From Cristatella mucedo (taxonomy: Eukaryota > Bryozoa > Phylactolaemata > Cristatellidae): a stretch of DNA of 64,000 nt. Positions 33,873-45,721 of this stretch are shown here, in pieces. A program made the position numbers and the translations under genes. Each line of letters starts with the position of its first letter. Position 1 is the first letter of the stretch. Under the pieces are notes generated by a model that searched no databases, was not told the origin of the DNA, and saw nothing but the letters and a program-made list of their open reading frames with translations. Location: the NCBI GenBank assembly GCA_009760855.2, contig WPIO01000022.1, positions 5,061,001 through 5,125,000 on the forward strand, written 5' to 3'.

Positions 33873-34113
33873 GACAATAATACATTTGTATAGCACTCTC
33901 GGAGAACTTAATCTCTTTTTAGGCACTTTACATAGCCACGACTTATACCAACGGCTCCGTGGCCCAGAGCCCAAATCAACTAAAATGCCAATGCAGAGCT
34001 CGGAATAAAACTGACTGCCTATCTCATAGTGCCGGCTGATACGCAAATGTAAAGCACCTAGAGAGAGATTGAGTTCTCTGAGGCGGCATTATCAAGTGCA
34101 TTATTATTATTAT
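33873..34113. repeat. Two LINE-A-type tails in inverted orientation around a 108-bp core
   Basis: A minus-strand tail (33,873-33,934, with TCGGAGAACTTAATCTCTTT) and a plus-strand tail (34,043-34,113, with AGAGATTGAGTTCTCTGAGG and (ATT)n) flank a core that matches no LINE-A region. The whole could fold back on itself. Confidence 0.7.
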
Positions 34114-34239
34114 ATGCGGCTTCGGCCATCGTTGATCGTTGCATATATAGGCTCCTAGTCGTTACAATTCAGGAACCATGAGTAATAATTATTAGTCAAC
34201 ATCTGGCTGCTTTAGCCTTCTGCCAATTTGAAATAAAAT

Positions 34240-34406
34240 AAAAGTGTATTAGCTTATTTAGCAGCCCCGTTCGTATAGCGGCAGAAAAGCCTTAACGGCT
34301 TTCACCAATGCTTTTGGTTGGCGATAAAAGATCGCCCACTGCATGATTCAAACCCACGACCTCGATCGTGAAGAGGAAGCACCTTACCTCCTGGGCTGTC
34401 ACGAAC
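34240..34406 (-). mobile_element. SINE-T copy
   Basis: Minus strand: head with GGAGGTAAGGTGCTTCCTCT, arm GATCGAGGTCG, B-box GGGTTTGAATC, then the body and the GGCTGCTAAATAAGCTAATA tail. Confidence 0.78.
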
Positions 34407-34642
34407 CAGCTGCACATAAGGTAAACGGACTCAAATAAGGGCATTCCATTAAGGTTTCCGTGTTAAGGTCTCCTTCAAAATTCTTGCTGCTCTTTGAGCC
34501 AGTTATGACTATGGAACTTCGCCTCAGTGCAATGTCTGAGCCCTAGTACTTTGCTATTAATTAATATGAAATACCGATAGACGAATATATAATGATATAT
34601 TTCACTTATATTTTATTCTATGTTATAGATGTTATTATACCA

Positions 34643-34738
<96 letters not shown>

Positions 34739-35210
34739 CTATAATAACATACTGCACAATTTTGAATGAATGGCTATTTACACTCAGCATAAATGCTTAT
34801 GCAGTAATTAATAATGCAAAAAATAAAGACGGAGAATTTCTCAAGCATACTCTGTCTGGTTAGTCCAAAAGTAGAGGTGGAGTGTAAAAACTGTAGAGGT
34901 GATGTTATAATAAAATTGTGGTAGGTCACGTAGTGACGATGTCCTCCATTTCTCCTTCCAACAGCGAATGCCACAGCGATGCCTATATTTGGTTAATTTT
35001 TTCTATAATTTTAGTACAAAATCCCTTTTATAATTAATTCGCTCACGATAGCTCTAAATGGAATCGCAACCGTCCTCTTTTCTATTGCTGCTAGCCTTTA
35101 CAATAAGAAAGTTTGCCTGATAAGCCATCGCCCCACTGCTGCCACTACAGCTCATTATGTAATCACAACTCTCGAACATATCAGCAGCACCGGTTCTATT
35201 GCCTTTGGAT
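34407..35210. other. No gene seen, contains a microsatellite
   Basis: AT-rich sequence with the (AC)n(AT)n tract at 34,646-34,735 and no assignable gene. Confidence 0.4.
34646..34735. repeat. (AC)n-(AT)n compound microsatellite
   Basis: About 34 bp of (AC)n runs directly into about 55 bp of (AT)n with one G interruption. Confidence 0.92.
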
Positions 35211-35385
35211 CTTGACCCACAAGTTATGGTGCTCGTTCTTCACGACCCAGCTCGTGGGTTCGAATTCAGCAGTGGCGATGCTTTACTGCCCACTGCACGG
35301 GTGGGGGATAGAGGTTGATAGCCGGTAAGGCTCTTCTGCAACTATACAAATGAGGCTTTTAAATTGGCTTACCTTTTTTTATTCC
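35211..35385 (+). mobile_element. SINE-T copy
   Basis: B-box GTGGGTTCGAATTC, body GATGCTTTACTGCCCACTGC, GATAGCCGGTAAGGCTCTTC, and tail GAGGCTTTTAAATTGGCTTA with a T-run. The head is degraded. Confidence 0.75.
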
Positions 35386-35394
35386 GTCACATGA

Positions 35395-35995
35395 AAAAGC
35401 TTTCGGAAGTCAACCGCAATTTAACTTGGGTAGCCCCTAACTTCCTTAAGCTTAACGATGATAAAACCAATGTAATAATTATGTTTCAGCCTAGTGCAAT
35501 CTAAAAGTTTGATGACCTCAAGCAAGATTTGTACATCTAGCATCACTCCACTGACGTTCGCCCTAAATGTAGGCACGCTGTTCTAAAATGACTCGCAAAT
35601 TTAGGAGCATTTGCCTCCGCTGTCAAATCGACCTGTTTTAAGCTGAGGAGCATTGTCAAAATCAGGACCTGCGTAGACAAGAGTATTACGGCCAAACTAG
35701 TTCACATGATTAAACTTAAAAACATACCTATTTAGGACAGCATTTAGTGGGTCCTTGTGATTCGTCCTCGATGTGCTTATGCGTGCTGACACTGTTCATG
35801 CTGCCACTAACCACATTTGCATGCTGACCCAGTGCATGTAACCCCTAACCATGTTATTCATTTTGTTTGTTTTTCAAGCATGATTTTACTTACTATTCTA
35901 TTGCGTATCACTTTGCAGCAAATGTAAAGCGCCTAGAAAGAGATTAAGTTCTCTGAGGGCGCTTTATCAAGTGCAATATTATTATTATTATTATT
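35395..35995 (+). mobile_element. LINE-A copy with a large internal deletion
   Basis: The sequence runs from the NFLKLNDDKTN region (about 35,440) through RSIVKIRTCVDKSITAKLVH (about 35,640-35,705). At about 35,708 it jumps straight to LKNIPI and the 3' UTR (TTAAAAACATACCTATTTAG). About 0.6 kb of ORF is missing compared with 53,518-54,599. The 3' stem-loop and (ATT)n tail are intact. Confidence 0.82.
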
Positions 35996-36009
35996 ATGAT
36001 TGTGACATT

Positions 36010-36590
36010 GGTTTTAGATTACTTCAATTCCTTTTATTCGTGACTCCCAGCCTGTATCTATAGTAGACTGCAACTGGGGCAAAAATCAGCCGCTTGTCTA
36101 TTCAGCAGTCAACAGCATACTTGCCACATCACATCACTTCTGTCTGAATTTCACTGGCTCTCTATCAAGTATCAAATTCGTGCGGCGCCTGGCGTGTGCA
36201 GGGAGTAGGCAAACACACTGCCTCCAAATCGATCTCAAGACCCTCAGTCTGGCCTATATTTCACTTCACTCGCTTTTCGAGCGTTTGTATCAGACCTCTT
36301 CGTTCGCCCATCATGGATACCTTGCGAATGTCATGCCCGGATGTGCTATCGCATCATCCACTTCTCATCTGCTGGTCGTCTCGCCTTTGGCAGAGCTGAT
36401 TTTCAAGTTTGTAAGAATCGTCGACCATTCAGTTCGTGCGCACCGAAATTTTGGAGCTCGCTTCCATGCATCTGTCCTCACTTGCATTGTGCTTTCTTTA
36501 AATTAAACTCCGCTAAACATTTCTGGCCAGTTCCGCTCGTTCTTCCTTGCGCCCGACGAGCGAGTCGCGTTCTGCTCCTGCTCTTCGCGC
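36010..36590 (+). mobile_element. Degenerate LINE C-terminal region, another subfamily
   Basis: DYFNSFYS-like start, then TCHITSLLSEFHWLSIKYQI and PFSSCAPKFWSSLP near 36,430-36,470. Motif order matches the CR1/L2 C-terminal region, but nucleotide similarity to LINE-A/B is low. Confidence 0.6.
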
Positions 36591-37059
36591 TTACTCGAGC
36601 ATGAGTTCGTCTTTGTTACCGACCAAGGGTCCTACTAGCCAGCAGCGCCCCGAGTACTTCTAAGCATGACAGCGAGCACATCATTGACCTTGGGTTATAG
36701 GTCAATGATGACAGATTAGATTATTGAGGCCTCTCTTGCAGCAATTTGTAGAGCACATGGAATACGATATTTGGATTTCTTAAGACGATATTCAAAAGGC
36801 TTGCAAATGTTATATTTATTATTTTCTGCCGCGAAATATCCCGCGTTATTAGTGCAAAGAAAAATGCCCGTCATTTAGTTTGTCTAGCTGGCCAATGCGG
36901 GCGGTTGCTTCGATCTCTTGTTATATAGCAGAATCCGACACGACGAAGAACTGGCATGAAAAATCCCACCAGGCTCGCTGTGTCACCTCGAGGCTTGAGG
37001 CGGACCACTATGCAGAATCTTCGCCGTTCTCTATAGATTTGGGTAGTTCCAACTCCTCA
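36591..37059. other. No gene; contains a 12-bp perfect inverted repeat
   Basis: Nothing recognised apart from the hairpin at 36,679-36,710 (arms CATCATTGACCT, loop 8). Confidence 0.45.
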
Positions 37060-37570
37060 CAGGTATTCCGGCGAGCGCAATGCGACGCTTACAGCTGATC
37101 GCACACGTCGCAGCTGCCGTATTACTTCACTTCTCACTGAACTACAACGGAACTCTAAAAATCAACTTCCTGTTTCTATCACTCACTTTGGGTTCTTTCA
37201 TTCTCTTCCTCCGTCCTACCTATTTATGAGAAACGTTTCCTTCGCACAAACCACCCGCTCTTCCTCCTCAAGTCATAGTTTGGGTGTCTCTAAAGAACTT
37301 CAAATCCTTTGGATACCGTGCCTTCAGTTAGTACACTCCCAAAGCCTGGGAATTGCCACCGCCTGATTATATATCATCCCCCGAATCGACACAATTTAAG
37401 AAGAAACTAAAACTAATGCCACCTGTTTCTCACAGAATATTGTCCGACCGAGTGATATGTCCTTTTTGTACATGTGCGTGCTGAAGTGGTCGTTTCGTGT
37501 GCTTCTGAAAGAAAAATTAAAATTGTGCAATGTTATTACTAGCCGATTGGCGTGCCTCTTTACAAGCCTT
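37060..37570 (+). mobile_element. Degenerate LINE-A copy
   Basis: Recognisable blocks: CTTACAGCTGATCGCAC, GTCGCAGCTGCCGTATTAC, ACTTCAAATCCTTTGGATAC, CACTCCCAAAGCCTGGGA and TTTAAGAAGAAACTAAAA. No usable frame. Confidence 0.65.
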
Positions 37571-38648
37571 TTTTAAATGCCAAGAAATAAAATAGAACTC
37601 TTAGTGGAGTACATAAATTTGAAGCGCAGTTATTATCACTATTACCAGCAAACTGCATTTGCAATCTCTTTACATAATTTTTGTGGCATGAATGCGAAAA
37701 AATCCCAAATCGGTTACCGACAGGCACTATAATGATGTATCGTTGGTTTGCATTTGAGTAAATGATCTGGAATGCTATGTCAACCCAACAACTGTAAGCT
37801 CTCGGCCACCGGAACCTCTCGAAGGAGGTGCATCACCCCCTCCCGCCACGACCAGGTGCATTCGTCATGCTTAGCAGCCGCAAGTACGCCTCTGAGCCAC
37901 AGTCGCGGCAGTTACAATTGTTCCAATTACTTTTCCATAAACCAAACGAGCGTCCTAGAATGCGCTCATCCGCAATATCCATCTCTACTAACGAGAAAAT
38001 GTTGCAGTTCTTTCTTAAAGTAGCTAGATATTTAAAGAAGGAAAAATAAAACTAGTCAACATGTTTTTCATTAATTGTATTTACAAATGAACCTCAACGT
38101 ATATTTTGCAAAGTTTCATTTACTTCTGATTTACTAACCGTCACTGACCAATTAAAAGAGAGCTTGCATGAATATAAATGCACATGGCGAGGGGCATCCT
38201 CACGGATGAACATCACAGTTTCATTTGTACTTCAAACGATGCTAATTCTTACTTAAATTTAAAAATTCAATTTTTTTCAACGATTCGCTTGTATATACTG
38301 TATGTGCAACTTGCCGGGGAGCACTCGTCGGATTGTTCAGCACTCTCCTGATTGTTGTCCAAATGTAACAAAGCTTTGGTAACGTTGGACAAGACGAGTG
38401 CAAGCGATTGAGGCCCTGGAACTACGATTTACTCTTAGGCAACTAGGGAATTCCGTCGACAATTCTGTCGACAGTGAGAGCTGCATGTGGGCGCCGACGG
38501 TTGACGCGCAGGGGCGCAGCAGCAGCAGCGACTGTTCAATGCCGGGCAATCACTTGATCAAGACTGACACTTCGCTTACTTACTTGCGAACAGCTTTTCT
38601 TTAGAAGCGTTTTGTTCCCATCACCATGCCTCGATAATAGAAGCTAGT
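37571..38648. other. No gene seen
   Basis: Unique AT-rich DNA. Short frames without motifs. Confidence 0.4.
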
Positions 38649-38834
38649 GATAATACTTACTCTTATGTAAAGCGCGTTTAGAGAGCTGAGCCTCTATCTG
38701 AAAAAAGCTGCGTTTTTTGCGCTCTAAGAGGGAGCGATCTCTACAAGAATGCATTAATTACATGTGGGGCTCGAGCCCATGACCTTGGTCGTTAAAGACG
38801 AGCACCTTACCCTTGGGCCAACCAGGGCAATAGG
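38649..38834 (-). mobile_element. tRNA-headed SINE with LINE-A-like 3' end (SINE-L)
   Basis: Minus strand: head GCCCTGGTTGGCCCAAGGGT (A box), B box GGGCTCGAGCCC, then the 3' part GATAGAGGCTCAGCTCTCTA and CGCGCTTTACATAAG. This last part resembles the LINE-A stem-loop GAGATTGAGTTCTCT...GCGCTTTAT and ends in ATTATC. Confidence 0.62.
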
Positions 38835-38928
38835 CAATATTAGTTTACAAAATTTCTTTACGCGAATGCACATAAACAATTAGATACGGTCGAAGCAAAT
38901 GCTTCGTGGAGTTGGAGTGGGCGCGCGC

Positions 38929-40175
38929 TTTTAGCTTCTCTTGAAATGCTGCAAAGTCGGGATGCACGGTCATGTCTATCGGCAGAGAATTCGAGGCTTG
39001 GGGAGCGCAGGGACTGGACTAAATAGTTTGAGGCAAATCGCGTTAATTGTTAATAATCGTGTTAATTGTATAGACATTAATTGTTAATTGAGTCAAATCG
39101 TGGATACATAGCCAGAGTCAAGGGATGCTTCATTGAAATTCGGAGGAGCCAGTTTTCAGATAGCCGAGGGAAGTCGGTGCAAGAGAATGAAGGCACCTAC
39201 AATTAAGTGGCGGAAGCTCGAAGCTGCTCGATGAGGAGCCAGGGCAGAGGTCAGTGAGAAGTGGTGCCGCAATGTGGCAGCTACGATGCTCACGACGCAC
39301 AAGCGTAGCTGCCGAGTTTGAACTCATCTACGAGCGTCTAATTGCAAAAGCACAAATATCTTCAAGTTTTTGGTTCCAGAAGTCTAGAAGGGATGTCACA
39401 AATGCATGAATCAATTTGGTATCATTTTCTAACCACTCCCGAATCATGACAGTGTTACGTAGCTAGCTGAAGGCAGGCAAGCGTTACTTCAGAGATGGTG
39501 CGATCCTCCCACGAAAGATATTTTTGCTGCAGACACCTAGATCCATGCAGACGCTACAGGGGGAATGATAGCTAGCCTATTTTGAGGGTAGGCTTTCCAT
39601 TTTCTGAATGGCACAAGGTTATGTGATAACTTTTAGGTTTCTCTCGTCATCATTCAATTTGACAATGTTCGCTGCCCTCCAAGTGCGAATGTCGGTAACG
39701 AAAGCTGCCGGGGGTTGAGAGAATAGGAGGTTCGGATGACAGGGAAGCATCCAAGCACACATGCAGCTGTGAGTCATCCGCATAGGCATGAAAGCTAGAT
39801 GAATCTTGGAGACTTAAAATTCAGGGGAAGGATATAAACAATGAAAAGAAGTGAACCCAGAACGGCTCACTGCGGTACTCCATATTTAAAAGGCTCACTG
39901 GATGTCCGTTGGCTATTTAAATCCGTGCTCTGAAATCTTCCACTGAAATAGGACCAAGGTCATCTCCTGGACAATGCCAGCGAAGCACGACGCGAGATAA
40001 CACGCCCCTAAGACGGCCAAGGCGATCAGTAGTATTAAATTTAGTAGAGATCCAGCAGAACTAAGCAGAGAGATAATACCCCAGGTCACCATTCCTGTGA
40101 AGGTCGTTGTACACTCGCAGTAATACTGACTCCGTAGAGCGATTACCTCAAAGCTCTGAAAGAAACTTGGATTTA
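38929..40175 (-). mobile_element. LINE-A-related remnant spanning RT to C-terminus
   Basis: Minus-strand blocks: NRSTESVLLRVYNDLHRNGD near 40,150-40,080, SSSFHAYADDSQLHVCLDAS near 39,800-39,740, NSAATLVRREHRSCHIA near 39,320, then LHSLAPTSLGYL near 39,160. Every frame is broken. Confidence 0.72.
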
Positions 40176-40181
40176 ATGCCT

Positions 40182-40352
40182 TATAAAAAATATTAGCTGA
40201 CTTAACAGTCTCATTCGTGTAGCGGCAGCAGAGCCTTTGCGGCTATCACCGCCGCTTGCAGTTGGAAATGCCGGATTGCCCATTGCAAGATTCGAACACA
40301 CGACCTCGGTCGTGAAGAGTGAGCACCGTACTACCTTGGCTATCACATGTAA
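40182..40352 (-). mobile_element. SINE-T copy
   Basis: Minus strand: head with GGTAGTACGGTGCTCACTCT, ACGACCGAGGTCGTGTGTTC (arm and B box start), body GCAAGCGGCGGTGATAGCCG, and tail GACTGTTAAGTCAGCTAATA. Confidence 0.8.
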
Positions 40353-41556
40353 GGCTATCGCACCTGTCAGTAATCTTTCGTGTGAGTACATTTGATGCGA
40401 ATTCGATGTGAAGTTTGATGCGAAACCAATCAATCAAGGAGAAAGGTATGGATCAACCGTTTTTAGCTCTCCCGGTCTACTACGAATGAGTAGACTGACA
40501 AAAGCCTCTTTGAAAGTAGGAACACAACTTGAGGCTGACGAAATATTTATAATATTGAAAATAAAAATTTAGCACTTAATATGATTTAATATTTAATATT
40601 TAATTGTATAAAATATTTGTAATGTAAGTCATGGTCGGCACAATTCGACGAGTCTATGGCATATTGCCACAGAGCTGATTAGTGTTATTAGCTACCAAGA
40701 GCTGACGGCTTTCGCTAAAAGCAAGCAGGTACGATATTAGAGCTACGGCAGCCCACGGATCAGCGGACGGCTCGAGTACTCAAGGTGACGCGGGGCTTTG
40801 GAATGCGCCTGGATTCGGTCCTACGCTGAGGCAACACACTACTGGCACCAGGAGAAATGTGCACGTTGCTGTCGCGGGGGATCAACAGGATTGTGTCGCT
40901 ACGATTGCCAAGCTCGTCCGTCGGGGAGAATGGAGGAATGTTGGCTCTTTTCTCGGTGCACTGTCGATGTGCCATCGGACGTCCGAGGAACTTCAGTCAC
41001 GTGGGCTGAAGACTTCCTCGCGTCGCCTTACCAAGGCTCAAATACCACTGCTGCTTTTTTAACGACGGCTCTCAAGACACCGATATTAGCCAGCTGCTAG
41101 CTGCTAAACTGTCAGTTTAACTGAATTGCGCGGCGTCACTTGCATTCGTGGAAGGGAGCTCATACGAACGCGCTCCGAATTTCTCATACAGTACAGTTTC
41201 TCCCTCAAGTAACCGCAGCTCAAAGCTGCCGATGCCGTCTAATTTTGAAGATTTTCTGCAGCGCCAGGGAATTCGAGACCCATCATTGAGAGAAACTGGC
41301 GAAAAAACTTTAAGACGACCACACTCAGGATGGCAGCCACGCTACCAGAAGATATGCAAAAGGCGTCTCAATTTTCTCAATATGTCAGAGAAACCAAGTT
41401 GGCAGAGCAATCGATCGATTCGTAGCTGCATTCAACAGCTGTTATCCTCCCGGGGTCAAGGATAAAGCCTTTCATCTTCGCGGCTACCGTCCAGATTGAG
41501 GCTCGGCAGGTTCGAGTTGCTCGACGCATTGGGCAAAACATGGCGTAGTGAACAGG
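40353..41556. other. Unassigned segment with an unrecognised plus-strand frame (about 40,742-41,062)
   Basis: At 40,742-41,062 about 105 codons stay open (SSTQGDAGLWNAPGFGPT, then NVHVAVAGDQQDCVATIAKL, then GEWRNVGSFLGALSMCH). At 41,148-41,465 a second frame contains FEDFLQRQGIRDPSLRETG. Composition looks protein-like, but I recognise no family, start or splice structure. It could be an exon, a domesticated fragment or chance. Confidence 0.2.
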
Positions 41557-41645
41557 GTAATAATAATAATAATAATATTGCACTTGATAAAGCGCCCTCA
41601 GAGAACTTAATCTCTTTCTAGGCGCTTTACATTTGCTGCAAAGTG
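41557..41645 (-). repeat. LINE-A 3' tail only
   Basis: (AAT)n, then the complete stem-loop and GCAAATGTAAAG, after which similarity stops: an extremely short 5'-truncated insertion or a SINE tail. Confidence 0.78.
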
Positions 41646-42266
41646 ATAGGCTCTGCTCCCATGCCCCACCTATGGGGATTGGTGAAGCACAGGGTAAATG
41701 TTGGCTAGTCTCATCAGCCTGTTGCGCCACTTGCTCGCGAGATGCATTTCAATCGCCTATATTTCGTGCAGTCGCTTGTGTGCAAGTGCAGAAACAAACT
41801 AAATTATTTGTCCCCAGTTGACTAGAATGCAGTTGCGTAATGGCGGGCACTTTGCGATTACACATACGCATGGAATGGCAAATGCAATTGTAGGCCAATG
41901 CAGTTGCACGATCTAGCAGGTCTCACTAGTGCAATAAGTCGCTTATCAGTGTGGCTCTCGGACCTCTCTCGGGAAGCCGACTTCGCTCACATACCTTCTG
42001 CGCATGCTCAGCCACCTGCGAAGCGCTCCTGGCCAAGTGGAGGCACTGCTTCCCGAAGCCCTTCTGCTGTTGTTGCAGGCGTGGCAGTCCAGGTGCCTGC
42101 TTCTTGGACCGCGAGAGCGTCCTCAGTTCGCGCATCGTTGCCTGTTACTATTTGTTGCACCGCTTTGCTGCTCTGCAGAAGCATGTAAAGGCTTCCAATC
42201 AGCGATAGCTGCAATTGCTCTGCGTTATTGAATTGAAGAACTTCGGTTTCTAGATTTTTTCATTTG
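41646..42266. other. No confident gene
   Basis: The minus-strand frame 42,135-41,926 contains RLQQQQKGFGKQCLHLARSA with an AAG|GTATGT donor-like site at 41,995/41,994. The upstream acceptor is poor and the family is unknown. Confidence 0.2.
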
Positions 42267-42690
42267 ATACAGAACAAAACTCTTAGACTGACCCACAAGG
42301 CCCACCATCGTTTGGCTCCTGCATGCCTAGCTGAACTGCTGCGCCAGTTTCAGCCTCATCATGCCTTAAGATCTTCTGTGGACACTAAATTAGCTGTATC
42401 CATTCCTGTGCTTTTAAAGACCGTTGGCGACAAAACCTTTCCTCTGCAGATGTTAATGCGCAGAAGTCAATTCCACAATTCTTACGCAATGACGTCCACT
42501 CTCCCGTAGCCGACTGTGGCACATCCTTTCCAGCCATCCTAAGCTGCTACTTCCTTGCTACTCACTTCCTGAATATCCCTCATGACTCAGCTATGCTTAT
42601 CACTCTCTCTTTGTTGCGTGAGATGAAGTTCGTTGGCTACCGTATGCGTTCCGAAAGCCACCTAGGTTTTGCGTACACCGGAGACAATTC
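42267..42690 (+). mobile_element. LINE-B 3' portion
   Basis: LTHKAHHRLAPACLAELLRQ, FQPHHALRSSVDTKLAVSIP and KTVGDKTF correspond to the C-terminal ORF of LINE-B. The 3' end has TTGCGTGAGATGAAGTTCGT. Confidence 0.82.
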
Positions 42691-42827
42691 TGCAGTTCAA
42701 TTTCCGCATAGTCTTTGCGGCTTTGTAGCGTTTCAGAGATACGTTATATTGCAAGAGATCTACGTTGACTTTTATAGTTAGTACAGTGTTGCGAATAACC
42801 TGCTTAGAATGAGGGGACACATAGTAG

Positions 42828-43050
<223 letters not shown>

Positions 43051-44779
43051 GTCCTGAGAGAAAGCGAGAAAGGAAGACAGTGATAGATTGGCGAAAAGAG
43101 GAAATAGCTGCTGACGAGATCAGCAATCCTAAATAGAAGGAGAGCTGCGGTAGATAGAGGAATGATTAAAGATATAAAGAATATAATTTGAGTAGTGAGT
43201 AAGAGTAAAACTAAGGAATATGATGAGAAGCAATAAATGCAACTCGGGTCATTGCATTTTCTTTCAATCTTAACACTGGATATTTCGGCTTAGAAAAAAT
43301 CACGTTCCTAATATTATTGTGGCCATACTTGAGCGTATAAACCTCATAGTGGCTCGCTAAGCTTTGCGTCGTAGAAATAACGATGAGTTAGTTCCCTGTC
43401 AACCGGCTGTGCAAGTAAGGTATCCTTTACATATTTCATGGCGGCGTTATAATGCTATAAAGAAACACTGCCGCCGCTAGCCATGCTAGCTTCAGGATTG
43501 CATTCATGGCAGCAAGCCGTGGTAGATGTGTTGTACCAGCTTTAGTCTAGTACCTTTACGGTGGCAAACCTATTAGTAAGACAACAGGTTGCATAAACTG
43601 TGGTATTAACTCAACGAACATAAACAGAAGTAATGGTGCAGCTGAGCCGATAAACAAATTTCCTTAGTCCTGTCACAGTTTTCTTAGATAGTGTAGTGCT
43701 TTAAAATTACAAAAGAAAATAATTGTTTTCTTGCTAATATCCGGGATTCTACCCACGACCCCCAAAACCAGAGGCCAGACACCATTTTTTTATAACTCGC
43801 TTCAGATACTGGCTACACAAGTGCGTAAACACACCTTTTATATGAAGCTTTTAAGGTATGATAGCTTGTGGCTTTAACTTATAGCAACGCAAGAATGCTC
43901 AGGTTCTTTGATATTGCAAAGTCGTATTCTTTGTCGGACTAACACGTAAACCACACTGTCACTACAGTTCAAACCTTGAGGCCTCATGCGAAGCTTCAAA
44001 AAGTTCACTTATAAAAAATTCAAAATTCACTTAAAAGGTCAGACTGCGAGATAAATTGCACGGGGGGTATCACAGCAGTTTTCCGTAGACTGTACGCTGT
44101 TCTAGGTAATAACATTGACTAAAGGATAAGACCAAGCAAACGACATTGTAACGATGACAGAGAAAGCCACGCGTTACCACACATTTTCATCGGGATGATC
44201 CACTATCATAAAGAGCACAAACAGACACCGATTCCTAAATGCATACGTAACTTTATTTTCTGCCATCCATTACCGTTTGCGCACCAAAAAAGCTGCTGAG
44301 GCTAAAGAGTGCGCTACAGAAAACACTCACCAGCTTAGCACCCACTTGGTCCTCGTGGCTTCGTGGAGTTGAAGGCGGAGATACGTTACATAAAATTACC
44401 TGATATTTTTAAATTGCGGCTACCTTGCAACCAACCGCCTCTTCATACGAATCCGTGAACTCTTAGGTCGAATCACGGACTTCGACTTTTCAATTAGAAA
44501 AAATCAATTACTTTTCAATCAACATTTTGGCACCGTTGTCTAGTACTCGTAAAATGGGCAGCCTGTTTGATGATCGAATAGCGTTCAAAGCTTTATTTAG
44601 AAGACTACCACTATCACATTCGAATCCTGTCTAGGATTGTACATTACTTACAGGCGGGACAAGTTACAAATCTTACTAGCTCCCTGATTTCTTACTAGCT
44701 CCCTGGTTTTGCTTTCTTCAACTCACCGGTGAGCCTGAAGTCTTAGCAAATAGTGCTCCTACTGTACCACTCACATCGT
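43051..44779. other. No gene seen
   Basis: 1.7 kb of AT-rich DNA. A B-box-like motif (CATTCGAATCCTGTCTAGGA) near 44,618 recalls that at 18,495 and may be a relic of another tRNA-derived repeat. Confidence 0.4.
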
Positions 44780-44878
44780 TGGTATCAGTCCTGCAGCAGG
44801 CAATTCTTCATGGCCCACTACACGCGGTACATAGCCGCCAAAGCTCTTCTGCGGCTAAATAAAATAGGTTATGTAACC
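44780..44878 (+). mobile_element. SINE-T 3' fragment
   Basis: TGCAGCAGGCAATTCTTCAT, a degraded body, then ACATAGCCGCCAAAGCTCTT and CTGCGGCTAAATAAAATAGG. The head is missing. Confidence 0.6.
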
Positions 44879-44911
44879 ATCTCTTTACTTTTGCACTCTT
44901 TTGCCGCCTAA

Positions 44912-45099
44912 AAACTAACCACGTTTGCATGCTGACCCTGTGCATGTCACCCCTGACCATTTTATTCATGTTTTTTTTATCAAGCATGATATTACTCACC
45001 GTTCAATTACATTTCCCTTTGCAGCAAATGTAAAGCGCCTAGAAAGAGATTGAGTTCTCTGAGGGCGCTTTATCAAGTGCATTATTATTATTATTATTA
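44912..45099 (+). mobile_element. LINE-A 3' UTR and tail
   Basis: CTAACCACGTTTGCATGCTG, CCCTGACCATTTTATTCATG, a complete stem-loop and (ATT)n. Confidence 0.88.
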
Positions 45100-45179
45100 A
45101 AAACGTCTGTAGCCTCTACAGTTGGTGCGAAATGAGGCCGTTAGATTGATCTTAGCTCCAAGAAATGCATAAGCTTAAT

Positions 45180-45530
45180 TTTGAAAAGGAGCCTTGGTGG
45201 TTCCACATATTCTGTTGATATAAAACAGCCTCACCGTGTCATCAATTCTACTCAGGAAAAAATAGCCTTTCCATTCTTTTGGTCGAAAATGGATGGCCGC
45301 AGAATGTATGCGTTGCGGTTCATATACTTTGAAACTCTCATCCTCAATTCTCGAGAGACGACGAGAGCCTCTCCGGCTGTTGTATTGGCACTTCTTTTCC
45401 GGTATCCCCCATCACGCCATTGCAGTGCTACTTACTTCCTGGACTGTCCTCCTGACTCAGCCACTCTTCACACTTTATCTTGTCACATGAAATGCACTCC
45501 GATGGCCATCGCCTGAGCGCCAATAACCGC
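45180..45530 (+). mobile_element. Degenerate LINE-B C-terminal part
   Basis: The end CTACTTACTTCCTGGACTGT, CCTGACTCAGCC and the terminal CGATGGCCATCGCCTGAGCG correspond to the LINE-B 3' coding end (SCYFH..YLNCSPDSAML). The 5' part is weak. Confidence 0.55.
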
Positions 45531-45721
45531 ATTTACATTTAGTGAGCAAGGGCGCACTCTCAACCGTTAACGCAATGCAGTCATCTTGGCTTCGGGCGTT
45601 ACAGAAGGAGGAAAACGAGCGGACGTAAAACAGGCAGACGAACGCGCGCACGCGTGCGTGCGCTTGCACACACACATGCACGCAAACGCAAGTCTCCTCC
45701 TGTAAAATTGACAAGACGCCC

